A stretch of DNA of 64,000 nt, taken from positions 2,294,001-2,358,000 of the forward strand of contig NZ_CP077369.1 in assembly GCF_019048525.1 (NCBI RefSeq), read 5' to 3'. The stretch is from Acinetobacter lwoffii (GTDB taxonomy: Bacteria > Pseudomonadota > Gammaproteobacteria > Pseudomonadales > Moraxellaceae). A program made the position numbers and the translations under genes. This document shows positions 55,698-64,000 of the stretch, piece after piece (position 1 is the stretch's first letter; every line of letters begins with the position of its first letter). The notes under the pieces were generated by a model that saw only the letters and a list, made by a program, of their open reading frames with translations, was not told the DNA's origin and ran no database searches.

Positions 55698-57188
55698 TTA
55701 AATACGGATTTTGGCGTATTGCCCAAACCACGGTTGTGCCTGCTCCAATTGGGCTGCCAGTTGTAGTAGCAGATCCTCACGGGCAAATGGTGCAATAAAC
55801 TGTGAACCGAGCGGCAGGTTTTGTTCATTCCAGTACAGCGGTACAGACATCGCCGGGAGTCCGGTAATATTGGCCAGTTGCGTGAAAGGCACCCATTTTA
55901 GATTTTCTTTCACAATCTGGTTTACTAGTTTCCCTTGCGCCAGCAAATGTGCTTTATTTAGTTTCAATAAAGCTTTAAGAATCGGTTTCTGCCAGTTTGG
56001 TGTTTTGACCTCACCATTTTTCGGCGCCACTGTCGCCGTTGCAGGCGTTAGATAGAGGTCATAATTATCAAAGAAATGATTCATCTGGGTCACATACTGG
56101 CCCCAGTTATTCAGGTTCTGGATATAATCAATCGCGCTGGTTTTGGCCCCAAAAGCCGCCAGTGCTAAAGAGTCCAATTCAAAATCATTTGTTTTAGACG
56201 GATAGCCTTTCTGGATTTCATCCAGCATAAATGAAAATTGGCTAAACCAGGTGGTAATAAAATCCTTGGCCAGTTGCATTCCATCAATGGCTGGGCGGTC
56301 TTCGACCACCTCATGGCCCAAAGATTCTAGCAATTTGGCTGTTTTTTCAATGGCTTTAATGGCATCCTGGGAAACAGGTGTGCCAATCGTAGAATAAGTG
56401 CTAAACGCAATTTTCAGTTTTTTTGGCGGTTGCTGAATCACATCCAGATAATGATGCTGTGGACGCTGAATCTTAAACAGTGAACTATGATCTTCACCAT
56501 GGGTGGCATCCAGCATTGCAGCACTATCACGCACCGTTTTGGTTAATACATGCTGAATCGCAGCGCCATGCATAGCTTCACTCATTTGCGGTCCCCAAGG
56601 CGTGCGGCCACGACTCGGTTTTAGGCCAAACAGGCCACAATAGGAGGCAGGGATACGGATCGAACCGCCACCATCACCAGCACCCGCAATTGGTACAATT
56701 CCGGCCGCCACAGCAGAAGCTGAACCACCTGATGAGCCGCCGCTATTATGCTGTAAATTCCACGGATTTTTACAGCTGCCCCAGGCATCCGGTTCAGTAA
56801 TCCCTTTAATGCCAAATTCAGGGGTATTGGTACGTCCAAAAGTCACAATCCCGGCTTTTTCCCAGCGATTGACAATCTCGGCATTGGTTTCGGCAATATA
56901 ACCGATCCGTTTTAAGCCCTGACAGCCATAAGAAGTCGGATAACCGGCATATTCCTGAAACAGGTCTTTAACCAGAAAAGGCACACCGGCAAAAGGTCCG
57001 GACAGATTTTGCTGGCTCCGTTTCAATGCATGCTCATGCATCGGAATAATAATTGCATTTAGCTCGGGATTGGCAATTGAGCTACGCTCTAGTGCAGCAG
57101 ATAAAAGTTCACTTGAATGTACTTGTTTATTGGCGACCAGATCAGCCAGTCCTAAACCGTCATATTGCAGATATTCTTCAAATTTCAT
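55698..57188 (-). CDS. Amidase-signature family hydrolase
   Basis: The protein has the Ser-cisSer-Lys triad: Lys in PFLVKDLFQEY, and the Ser pair in HNSGGSSGGSASAVAAG with GAGDGGGSIRIPASYCGLFG. It belongs to the amidase-signature hydrolases that cut amide bonds; at 496 residues it matches the 6-aminohexanoate-cyclic-dimer hydrolase and aryl amidase type more than GatA, which would have neighbours gatC/gatB. ATG 57188 is preferred because AGGGA is correctly spaced for it. Confidence 0.9.
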   Translation of the reverse strand: MKFEEYLQYDGLGLADLVANKQVHSSELLSAALERSSIANPELNAIIIPMHEHALKRSQQNLSGPFAGVPFLVKDLFQEYAGYPTSYGCQGLKRIGYIAETNAEIVNRWEKAGIVTFGRTNTPEFGIKGITEPDAWGSCKNPWNLQHNSGGSSGGSASAVAAGIVPIAGAGDGGGSIRIPASYCGLFGLKPSRGRTPWGPQMSEAMHGAAIQHVLTKTVRDSAAMLDATHGEDHSSLFKIQRPQHHYLDVIQQPPKKLKIAFSTYSTIGTPVSQDAIKAIEKTAKLLESLGHEVVEDRPAIDGMQLAKDFITTWFSQFSFMLDEIQKGYPSKTNDFELDSLALAAFGAKTSAIDYIQNLNNWGQYVTQMNHFFDNYDLYLTPATATVAPKNGEVKTPNWQKPILKALLKLNKAHLLAQGKLVNQIVKENLKWVPFTQLANITGLPAMSVPLYWNEQNLPLGSQFIAPFAREDLLLQLAAQLEQAQPWFGQYAKIRI

Positions 57189-57234
57189 TGCCATTCCCTA
57201 GTGTTGCTGATTCAAGGTTGTAGATCATTTAGGC

Positions 57235-58665
57235 TCAAGATGCAAGCACCACCTGATTTCGCCCACGATGTTTGGCCTGATACAAGGCTTGATCTGCAAT
57301 ATTGATCAGGTTTTGCAGGTCTTGGGCCTGCGGTTCATTTTGATGAGTGATGCCCACACTCACGGTAATATACAGGGGCGATCCATCTGATTGATAAATC
57401 GGGGTTTTTTCCACCAGATCACGAATCCGTTCTGCAATAAGACGTGCTTCTGATGGTTCGGTATTCCAGAGTAACAGCACAAATTCTTCCCCACCAATTC
57501 GTGCAAACAGATCTTCAGCACGTAAATTGCAGCGAATGATTTCCGCAAAATGTTGCAGCACCTTGTCACCGACATGATGGCCAAAATCATCGTTCAGACG
57601 TTTGAAATGATCAATATCCAGCATGATGACCGAAAATTCCATTCTGTTGGCATATTGCAGTAAATATTCACCTTTCTGAAAGAAAAAATGACGGTTCATG
57701 GTGCGGGTCAGACTGTCATGATTGGCCAGATAGAGAACCCGTTTAAACAGCTCATTGCGGTTTTGACTAATAATACAAAGAATAAGCGGCGATAAGGCCA
57801 GCATAAACAGCCCGATCCGGAGCGAAATATAAATCGTAGAATCTGCCAAGATGTCATGCGTTGTGGCATAAAACCGCGTCAGGCTGTAATAGGTTAAAAT
57901 AGTCACAAACGCATTAATCAGTGTCATGCTAAACAGGCGATAGGTTAATGCGGCCCAGATCAGCGCAGCCAAAGGATAGAGCAGGGTGCCCGGACCTGAA
58001 AAAATATTGGTGATGATGACACAGAGTACGACTGTAGCTGCGGGCAGAAAATAACTGAAATGATGACGCTTTTGACGGCGGTTTTTAAACAGATACTGCA
58101 TATCCTTGATTCTGGGAAAGGCCAGAAGCAAAGGTAATACCACGATATAATTGACCATCTCGCCCGTCCACCATAGACCAAAATTAATCCATAAGTTTTC
58201 TTTGGTCATGAATGTATTGGGTAAGTTTGGCAGGGTGGCAACTGCAAAAGCAGCGCTGGCCAGACAGCCCGCAAAAGCGAAGATGCCAAATAAATGAACG
58301 AATGTATAACCAGTATTATAGTATTTGTAATTAATCTTGAAATATCGAATAAAAAATATCGAGACAATAGTGCTGATCAGATTAGACAGGGTAAGAAACA
58401 AGCTTTGTAATAGGCTGTTTCCGGTGACGAGATCTGCAAACATAAAAGCACTGAATGCACCAAGCCAACCTCCCACATTATTTAAATGTGGAAAGCGTAA
58501 GAACAGGGCTAACAAGGCAGCATTGGCCGGCCACAATAAGGCCAGGTACTCAATCGGTCTGGTTGCGATCCCAATAAAACAACAGACTAAAACAGCGAAA
58601 ACAATGACAAAATAAGCATAGGTTTCATGATTTAATTGTTGTTCTGTTATTCGAGCTAATTGCAA
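57235..58665 (-). CDS. MASE1-GGDEF diguanylate cyclase
   Basis: Eight or so N-terminal helices form a MASE1 sensor (EYLALLWPANAALLALFLRF, GGWLGAFSAFMFADLVTG) and the C-terminal domain is a GGDEF cyclase with the active site GGEEF in ARIGGEEFVLLLW. An RAED placed five residues before it is an intact inhibitory I-site. The enzyme makes c-di-GMP. The frame opens at a TTG at 58683, but the TTG at 58665 is preceded by AGGA eight bases upstream and is the likelier start. Confidence 0.9.
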   Translation of the reverse strand: MQLARITEQQLNHETYAYFVIVFAVLVCCFIGIATRPIEYLALLWPANAALLALFLRFPHLNNVGGWLGAFSAFMFADLVTGNSLLQSLFLTLSNLISTIVSIFFIRYFKINYKYYNTGYTFVHLFGIFAFAGCLASAAFAVATLPNLPNTFMTKENLWINFGLWWTGEMVNYIVVLPLLLAFPRIKDMQYLFKNRRQKRHHFSYFLPAATVVLCVIITNIFSGPGTLLYPLAALIWAALTYRLFSMTLINAFVTILTYYSLTRFYATTHDILADSTIYISLRIGLFMLALSPLILCIISQNRNELFKRVLYLANHDSLTRTMNRHFFFQKGEYLLQYANRMEFSVIMLDIDHFKRLNDDFGHHVGDKVLQHFAEIIRCNLRAEDLFARIGGEEFVLLLWNTEPSEARLIAERIRDLVEKTPIYQSDGSPLYITVSVGITHQNEPQAQDLQNLINIADQALYQAKHRGRNQVVLAS

Positions 58666-58946
58666 ATTTAAAATCCTATTCAAATTTCTAAGTGTGAATG
58701 ATCACTTTGTTCAGCAACTAAGTTTGACCTAAAATATAATTTTATTGTTTGATTAATCTGTTATTAATACGAACTATTAAGATTCTTATATACGAAATAT
58801 ATACAAAAACAGTCAGAAAGGAAATCCATGTTTTTAAACAATGTGATAAATAATTTCTGACTCTGTATTGAAATTGCGTTAGAGCGGGACACGATCCCAA
58901 AAAATATGATAATTTAGAATCAATTGTTAACAAGATGCCGGTAAAT

Positions 58947-59423
58947 ATGAAAAAAATATGTCTTAGCCTTATCTTACTCATGAGCTCACCTTGGCTAATG
59001 GCGACAGAAAATAAAAAACCAGCGAATGCTCCTGCTAAAGCTGCTGAAATCCCAAATACATTTACTGTGAAAACCCGTCCGGAAATTGTCGGATTGTGGG
59101 GAATGGAAATCCCGAATAATAAAAAATGTATCGAATATTATAATTTTAAAGGCAATAATAATGTGGTGATTAAAAGTGGCGATGAGTGGACGTCGGGGCT
59201 ATATGACTATCAGCCGGCACAGGATCCTTCGCAGCAGATTCCAGCGCTGATTCTGCAAGTAAAATATGACAATAATGAAAAAGACTGTTCAGGCAATCAG
59301 GTGGATCAGTCTGGTGAAATTTCGCAGTATTTTGTCAAATGGCAAAACCCTTATACCATTAACTTCTGTGCCAATGAAAAAGCCGAGCAATGTTTTGCCG
59401 TGCTCAGACGCGTATTGCCTTAA
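58947..59423 (+). CDS. Unrecognised exported protein, 158 aa
   Basis: The start is taken as ATG 58947 (MKKICLSLILLMSSPWLMA), a signal peptide, four codons after a longer option. The mature protein carries four cysteines (KKCIEYYNF, KDCSGNQ, NFCANEK, EQCFAVL), probably two disulfides, and a beta-rich pattern around EIVGLWGMEIPNNKKC and QYFVKWQNPYTINFC. No family is recognised. A terminator follows. Confidence 0.7.
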   Translation: MKKICLSLILLMSSPWLMATENKKPANAPAKAAEIPNTFTVKTRPEIVGLWGMEIPNNKKCIEYYNFKGNNNVVIKSGDEWTSGLYDYQPAQDPSQQIPALILQVKYDNNEKDCSGNQVDQSGEISQYFVKWQNPYTINFCANEKAEQCFAVLRRVLP

Positions 59424-59433
59424 ATTGCACACA

Positions 59434-59466
59434 ATAAAAAACCGCTGAATGACAGCGGTTTTTTAT
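59434..59466. terminator. Terminator, bidirectional
   Basis: AAAACCGCTG pairs with CAGCGGTTTT around AATGA, with A- and T-runs; it also serves accC. Confidence 0.92.
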
Positions 59467-59476
59467 GAGCTTTGAT

Positions 59477-60841
59477 TTAAGCTTTGTCTTCAGCACCTTC
59501 AAGCTGCTTTAATAAATGCTTCTCTAGGTAATGAATATCCATTGCCTGTTTGCAGAAGTTTTTATCCTGAAGGATTAAATCTTTGTGTAAAGGAATATTG
59601 GTTTTAACGCCAGTCAAAATCATTTCTTCCAAAGCATTTCTCATTCGAGAAATAGACGTCTCACGATCCTTACCATGCGAAATCAGTTTGGCAATCATTG
59701 AATCATAATACGGTGGAATGCTGTAGCCTGGATAAACATGCGAATCTAAACGGATACCTGCGCCGCCTGGTGCATAGAAGTTGTCAATCTTGCCTGGTGA
59801 AGGCAGGAAGGTCGATGGATCTTCTGCGTTAATACGGCATTCAATCGCATGTCCTAAAACCTTGACGTCTTCTTGCTGAATATCGAGACCTAAGCCGCCA
59901 GCAATACGCAATTGCTGTTCGATAATATCGATCCCCGTGACCATTTCAGTCACCGGATGCTCAACCTGAACACGCGTATTCATTTCAATGAAGAAGAACT
60001 CATCATCTTCAAACAGGAATTCGAATGTACCTGCACCACGGTATTGCATCAATTTACACGCATTGACACAGGCTTCTAGAATATCAGCACGTGCTTGCTC
60101 TGGTAAGTTCGGTGCTGGTGCTTCTTCCAGTACTTTTTGATGGCGACGCTGTAGCGAACAGTCACGATCATACAGATGAATCGCATGGCCATTACCATCA
60201 GCCAGTACTTGCACTTCGACGTGACGTGGCTTTTGCAGGAAACGTTCCATATAGACCGTATCATCACCAAACCACATTTCCGCATCACGCTGTGCAGCCT
60301 GAACAGATTCAAGCAGGGTATCGACATTTTCTACGATACGCATACCACGACCACCACCGCCAGAAGCAGCTTTTACAATCAGTGGAAAACCGATCTCTTT
60401 GGCTTCAGCGAGTGCATTGTGAATCGTTACGGCATGGTCGCAGCCTGGTACTGTTGGTACACCAGCTTTTTTCATGGCAATAATGGCAGAAACCTTGTTC
60501 CCCATTAAACGGATATGTTCCGGACGTGGACCAATAAAGATAAAACCAGAATTTTCCACGATTTCTGCAAATTCTGCATTTTCAGCGAGGAATCCATAAC
60601 CAGGATGGATTGCATCTGCGCCGGTAATTTCAGCAGCTGTAATAATCGCAGGAATATTCAGGTAGCTGTCACTGCTCGCACCAGGGCCGATACATACTGC
60701 TTCATCACAGAAACGTAAATGCATCAGGTCCTTGTCTGCGTCAGAATAGACACCTACAGTTTTGATCCCTAAAGTTCTGCAAGCACGGGTGATGCGTAAC
60801 GCAATTTCACCACGGTTTGCAATTAAAACTTTTTGCAACAT
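59477..60841 (-). CDS. accC: AccC, biotin carboxylase of acetyl-CoA carboxylase
   Basis: The 454-residue subunit carboxylates biotin on AccB with ATP and bicarbonate, the first committed step of fatty-acid synthesis. The ATP-grasp glycine loop is in [14 protein letters not shown], the catalytic region is [14 protein letters not shown], and the N terminus is the usual [14 protein letters not shown]. It follows accB by 18 bases. Confidence 0.98.
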   Translation of the reverse strand: MLQKVLIANRGEIALRITRACRTLGIKTVGVYSDADKDLMHLRFCDEAVCIGPGASSDSYLNIPAIITAAEITGADAIHPGYGFLAENAEFAEIVENSGFIFIGPRPEHIRLMGNKVSAIIAMKKAGVPTVPGCDHAVTIHNALAEAKEIGFPLIVKAASGGGGRGMRIVENVDTLLESVQAAQRDAEMWFGDDTVYMERFLQKPRHVEVQVLADGNGHAIHLYDRDCSLQRRHQKVLEEAPAPNLPEQARADILEACVNACKLMQYRGAGTFEFLFEDDEFFFIEMNTRVQVEHPVTEMVTGIDIIEQQLRIAGGLGLDIQQEDVKVLGHAIECRINAEDPSTFLPSPGKIDNFYAPGGAGIRLDSHVYPGYSIPPYYDSMIAKLISHGKDRETSISRMRNALEEMILTGVKTNIPLHKDLILQDKNFCKQAMDIHYLEKHLLKQLEGAEDKA

Positions 60842-60859
60842 TATAAATCCCCGGGGTGA

Positions 60860-61276
60860 TTAAGCGCGGTAGCGGAAAAGTGGTTGACCGAATTGAATCA
60901 CTTCACCATTTTTCACCAGAATTTCTTCAATCACACCGCTTTGAGTTGCTTCTATCGGGTTCATGATTTTCATTGCTTCGATAATACCGAGCGTATCGCC
61001 TGCAGAAACGGTCTGGCCAACTTTAACAAAGGTCGGCTCACCTGGGCTTGGTGCTGCATAGAACACGCCGACCATTGGTGAAGTTTCAACAGCACCGCGA
61101 GGAGATTTTGCTGCTGGCGCTTCGGCTGCTGGTGCAGGCATCGCAGGAACAGCTGCTGCAACCACTGGATTACGACGAGTTAATGCAATCGATTGATCGC
61201 CTTCTTTAACTTCGATCGCCTGTAAGTCAGATTCAATCATCAAGTCGATGAGTTTCTTGATTTTACGGATATCCAT
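60860..61276 (-). CDS. accB: AccB, biotin carboxyl carrier protein
   Basis: The 138-residue protein ends in a biotinyl domain with the lysine in EAMKIMNPIEA (the sequence that BirA recognises). The middle is an Ala/Pro-rich hinge (VPAMPAPAAEAPAAKSP) that lets the carrier swing between the two half-reactions. It is translated between aroQ and accC in one operon. Confidence 0.97.
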   Translation of the reverse strand: MDIRKIKKLIDLMIESDLQAIEVKEGDQSIALTRRNPVVAAAVPAMPAPAAEAPAAKSPRGAVETSPMVGVFYAAPSPGEPTFVKVGQTVSAGDTLGIIEAMKIMNPIEATQSGVIEEILVKNGEVIQFGQPLFRYRA

Positions 61277-61292
61277 GAGACAGTATTCCTAA

Positions 61293-61748
61293 TTAAGATT
61301 GTGTAGAAGGTTGTATTTTTTCAATGATATAGTCGAGGGCAGCAGCATAGCCTTTTGCACCTAGACCACAGATCACGCCGATGGCTTTATCGGACAAGTA
61401 TGAATGATGTCGGAATGCCTCACGTGCATGCACATTAGACAGATGGACTTCAATGAAAGGAATGGCAACGCCAAGGAGGGCATCGCGAACAGCAACAGAG
61501 GTATGGGTCAATGCTGCTGGATTAATAATGATATATTGAATGCCGTCTTGCTGGGCTTGATGAATTCGGTCAACAATGGCACCTTCCCAGTTGCTCTGGA
61601 AAGTATCGAGTTGTAAGGTAGCTTGTTGAGCCTGAGCAATCAGCTGCTGGTTAATATCGTCAAGACTAAGGTGACCATAAACTTCCGGTTCGCGCTTCCC
61701 AAGCAAGTTTAAATTCGGTCCATGAATAACCAAAATGGTCGAACTCAT
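61293..61748 (-). CDS. aroQ: AroQ, type II 3-dehydroquinate dehydratase
   Basis: The 151-residue enzyme dehydrates 3-dehydroquinate in the shikimate pathway. The type II signature [17 protein letters not shown] and the catalytic regions [16 protein letters not shown] and [17 protein letters not shown] are intact. aroQ-accB-accC is a common operon in this group; no metabolic link is implied. Confidence 0.97.
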   Translation of the reverse strand: MSSTILVIHGPNLNLLGKREPEVYGHLSLDDINQQLIAQAQQATLQLDTFQSNWEGAIVDRIHQAQQDGIQYIIINPAALTHTSVAVRDALLGVAIPFIEVHLSNVHAREAFRHHSYLSDKAIGVICGLGAKGYAAALDYIIEKIQPSTQS

Positions 61749-62707
61749 CCAGCATGCTCCAATTAAAAAGTATCGGGGTTTGTTTGCAAGATGTCTGCAA
61801 ACTCTGCTTATTATTGCATGATTTTCTACATTACTATTTATAATTTCTTTGAATTAACGTAGAAAGCATATAGCAAACAGTGGCGCTATAATGAAAACTT
61901 TGCAGAGATTTGGCAATGTTAAAAAATTACAATTCGCTGGGTATTCAGATTATTTTCATTGTAAACCCAATTGGCAAAAACAGTTAATATCCTTTATGTA
62001 ACTGTATCTTCATGTTAACGCTAAATTCTTCCTTTTAGTGATATTTTTAGTTTTGAACAAGAGTTGTCTGGCTGATTTTACTGCAATGTTCGACTTCTAT
62101 AGCATAGAAAACTCTTTACATTCTGACTTTAGAGTTGTGCTGATGATCCTCTTTATATATAAGCTATCGACCGTTTCTCAAAACTTGACGAAAATTTAAA
62201 AATATAAGATAAGACAATATGTTAATGATATTTTCTCTTATTGTACTTGGATTTTCCTAGGTCTATTCTTCCAATATATTGGAATTAATTACATCATTTT
62301 CAATTCAAGTATTCATGACAGACACTGTACAAGAATCTATTTCTTCTTCCGGAGATAAAGGTTAAATCTCAGCGGGTTTAAGATAAAACGCTCGACTTAT
62401 ATGCCTCGTATTTATAGACGCATGAAATGACGAATGTGTTCATCTTCAAGCCTTCTACACAGTGAAGCCATTAATCGCCTAACGCTTAGATAGTGGCAAA
62501 AACACATACATTTGTTGATATTTTGCTCGTCATCATCTTTGCAGAAGAGTTCAAAAGTATTGAAGAGCGTAAAGATTGAACCAAATAGGTCTGATTGAAG
62601 CGGAATACGGGCTTAAAGCAAAATTTGCTCTGTAGTTGCCTCATCTAAATTAACTTCTTGAGCTAATCTTTATATAATCATGCGATTCATCTCAAACAAG
62701 ACTTTCT
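61749..62707. other. Long gap with palindrome and possible coding remnant
   Basis: About 960 bases between divergent aroQ and ybaK. A perfect 16-base palindrome TTCCAATATATTGGAA lies at 62269-62284. On the minus strand, from about 62676 down to a stop at 62412-62414, one frame has a single internal stop in about 87 codons, which is fewer than expected in such AT-rich DNA; I cannot assign it a family, and it could be chance. No terminator or ribosome site supports a live gene. Confidence 0.4.
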
Positions 62708-63175
62708 ATGACACCTGCATGCAAACTATTAAAAGCCAATAAAATTGAATACAGCATTCATGAATATGAACATGATGCCAATGCCAAAAGTTTCGGGCTA
62801 GAAGCTGCTGAGAAATTGGGGCTTTCGGTGGAAGAAGTCTTTAAAACTTTATTAGTCACGGATGATAAACAGTATTTTGTTGCCATATTGCCGGTACATC
62901 ATCAGTTAAATCTGAAAAAAGTAGCCCAGGCTGTGGGATGTAAAAAACTCCAGATGGCAGATCCTAAACATGCAGAACGTTTGACCGGTTATCTGGTTGG
63001 CGGAATTAGTCCCATTGGCCAAAAGAAACGTTTAAAAACAGTGATTTGTAGTAGTGCAAATCGACTTGAAAAAATGTATGTAAGCGGTGGAAAAAGGGGA
63101 CTTGATATTGGATTAAAACCGGCTGATCTTGCCAAAGTGCTCAATGCACAGTTCGTCGATGTGCTGGATACATAA
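62708..63175 (+). CDS. ybaK: YbaK, Cys-tRNA(Pro) deacylase
   Basis: The 155-residue protein is a YbaK/INS-domain editing enzyme that hydrolyses Cys wrongly attached to tRNA-Pro. The core VFKTLLVTDDKQYFVAILP, with the catalytic Lys in KT, and VGGISPIGQKKRLKTV, including the GGISP loop, is conserved. A hydrophilic N-terminal part precedes it. It is monocistronic. Confidence 0.94.
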   Translation: MTPACKLLKANKIEYSIHEYEHDANAKSFGLEAAEKLGLSVEEVFKTLLVTDDKQYFVAILPVHHQLNLKKVAQAVGCKKLQMADPKHAERLTGYLVGGISPIGQKKRLKTVICSSANRLEKMYVSGGKRGLDIGLKPADLAKVLNAQFVDVLDT

Positions 63176-63368
63176 AATCAAAGTACGATGATCACCTAAA
63201 TTCATAGAACCTGAAGTAATAAATTTAAAATAGCTGCATATTTTTTGGTCGGAAATAACAGTAAATCATTTTATACGTTTGTATATTAGATAAGTTAAAA
63301 CACAGCCTGGCTGTGTACACAACAAGGAATGAAAACAAAAATATAAATTATTATGCAGAGCATAATGG

Positions 63369-64000
63369 ATGAAAATTCAAAATAAAAAATGGCCACGGTT
63401 CTGTCTGACATTATCTGCGATGGCGATGCTATCTGCGTTGCCAAGTGTACAGGCCGCTTCTGCGCCTTCAGCTGTACCTGCCAATTCACAGCAGGTTTTC
63501 TTTGTCGGAAATAATTGGGATGGCACGGTAACCGTGATTCGTCCATCGGGTGATTTTGGCAAAATTGGCGTCATTAACATGATTCCTGATCGTAAAGAGC
63601 GCCTTAAAGAAATTCACCTGAATCCAATCAAACTGATTGCTTATACTTATATCCAGACCACAGCCGGTGAAGGCAATGACCAACTGGTAGATGATATCTA
63701 CTCGACACCAGACGGGCAGTCAGTCGTTGCATCACGCCCAAGTTTCGCCGATGTGGTATCGATTAATATCAAAACCGGCAAGATTAACTGGCGGACGCCT
63801 GTAGAAGGCTTCCGTGCCGACCATATGGCGGTATCACCAGATGGGCAGCGGGTCGCCGTATCTGCATCTTCAGGAAATGTGGTGCATGTATTGGATATCC
63901 ATACCGGTAAAGAGTTGGGCCGTTTCAGCACTGGCGACAAACCGCATGAAAACATTTACTTCGATGGAGGCAACAAGATTCTGAACTCTGCTATCGGCAA
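63369..64000 (+). CDS. Exported YncE-like beta-propeller protein, N-terminal part
   Basis: The gene runs off the right edge. ATG 63369 (MKIQNKKWPRFCLTLSAMA) opens a signal peptide, cleaved probably near VQAAS. The mature part shows repeated beta-propeller-like units: FVGNNWDGTVTVI, VASRPSFADVVSINIKTGKI, VAVSASSGNVVHVLDIHTGKE and FSTGDKPHENIYF. Such proteins often bind quinones, metals or surfaces; no role is supported. About 210 residues are in the window. Confidence 0.8.
   Translation, partial: MKIQNKKWPRFCLTLSAMAMLSALPSVQAASAPSAVPANSQQVFFVGNNWDGTVTVIRPSGDFGKIGVINMIPDRKERLKEIHLNPIKLIAYTYIQTTAGEGNDQLVDDIYSTPDGQSVVASRPSFADVVSINIKTGKINWRTPVEGFRADHMAVSPDGQRVAVSASSGNVVHVLDIHTGKELGRFSTGDKPHENIYFDGGNKILNSAIG

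Noticed and set aside
55698..57188. Amidase considered as GatA
   Set aside because: No gatB or gatC alongside, and its length and internal regions fit general amidases better.
62269..62284. Perfect 16-base palindrome considered as an integration site
   Set aside because: No integrase, tRNA or second copy is present, so only the palindrome itself is reported in the gap entry.

Overview
The window reads as chromosomal DNA from a gammaproteobacterium of the Moraxellaceae, most likely an environmental Acinetobacter. This is inferred from the AT-leaning composition, short intergenic gaps with hairpin/T-run terminators, and the protein set: an Lrp-type proline regulator beside putA and putP, a membrane class III cyclase next to the isc operon, a DUF2797 gene beside a DUF6231-like gene, and aroQ-accB-accC. 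No database search was possible, so the genus is a recognition call. No rRNA, tRNA, insertion sequence, prophage or CRISPR array was seen.

Layout. 1-5.4 kb: proline and aspartate catabolism (putA partial, Lrp-type regulator, putP, aspA). 5.4-11.5 kb: small hypothetical gene, mfd, HIT protein, membrane nucleotide cyclase. 11.6-17.1 kb: the iron-sulfur cluster operon iscR-iscS-iscU-iscA-hscB-hscA-fdx on the minus strand, with a clear IscR-type box over the iscR promoter and two intercistronic hairpins. 17.1-25.9 kb: SCP2-like membrane-anchored protein, phasin, HU, PpiD, DUF2797, YidB-like, YqiJ-like and Rieske proteins, a PfkB-family kinase and a GNAT. 26-32.2 kb: M16 metalloprotease, outer-membrane phospholipase A, Ktr/Trk-type potassium uptake pair. 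32.3-46 kb: an AT-rich orphan gene, ilvA, rpiA, a YgjP-like peptidase, argC, a DUF6776-like protein, clpS-clpA, a YnfA-like protein, argF, a TetR regulator and prpB-prpC.

46-51 kb is the least ordinary stretch: two unknown secreted proteins, a CinA-like protein, AT-rich non-coding DNA, an 88-residue protein that is 60% glutamine and 17% asparagine, a small lipoprotein, a terminator with no visible gene, several very short Cys-rich or highly charged reading frames with good ribosome binding sites, a hairpin whose loop is complementary to the next ribosome binding site, and a decayed HigB-like toxin gene. 51-64 kb returns to ordinary genes: SRAP protein, a secreted lipase beside a secreted catalase-fold protein, an MFS transporter, amidase, a MASE1-GGDEF cyclase, accC-accB-aroQ, ybaK and the start of a beta-propeller protein.

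Most genes are housekeeping. The best candidates for something undescribed are the mini-gene cluster at 48.2-50.7 kb, including the Gln/Asn-rich protein and the possible pseudoknot leader, and the secreted lipase/catalase-fold pair.
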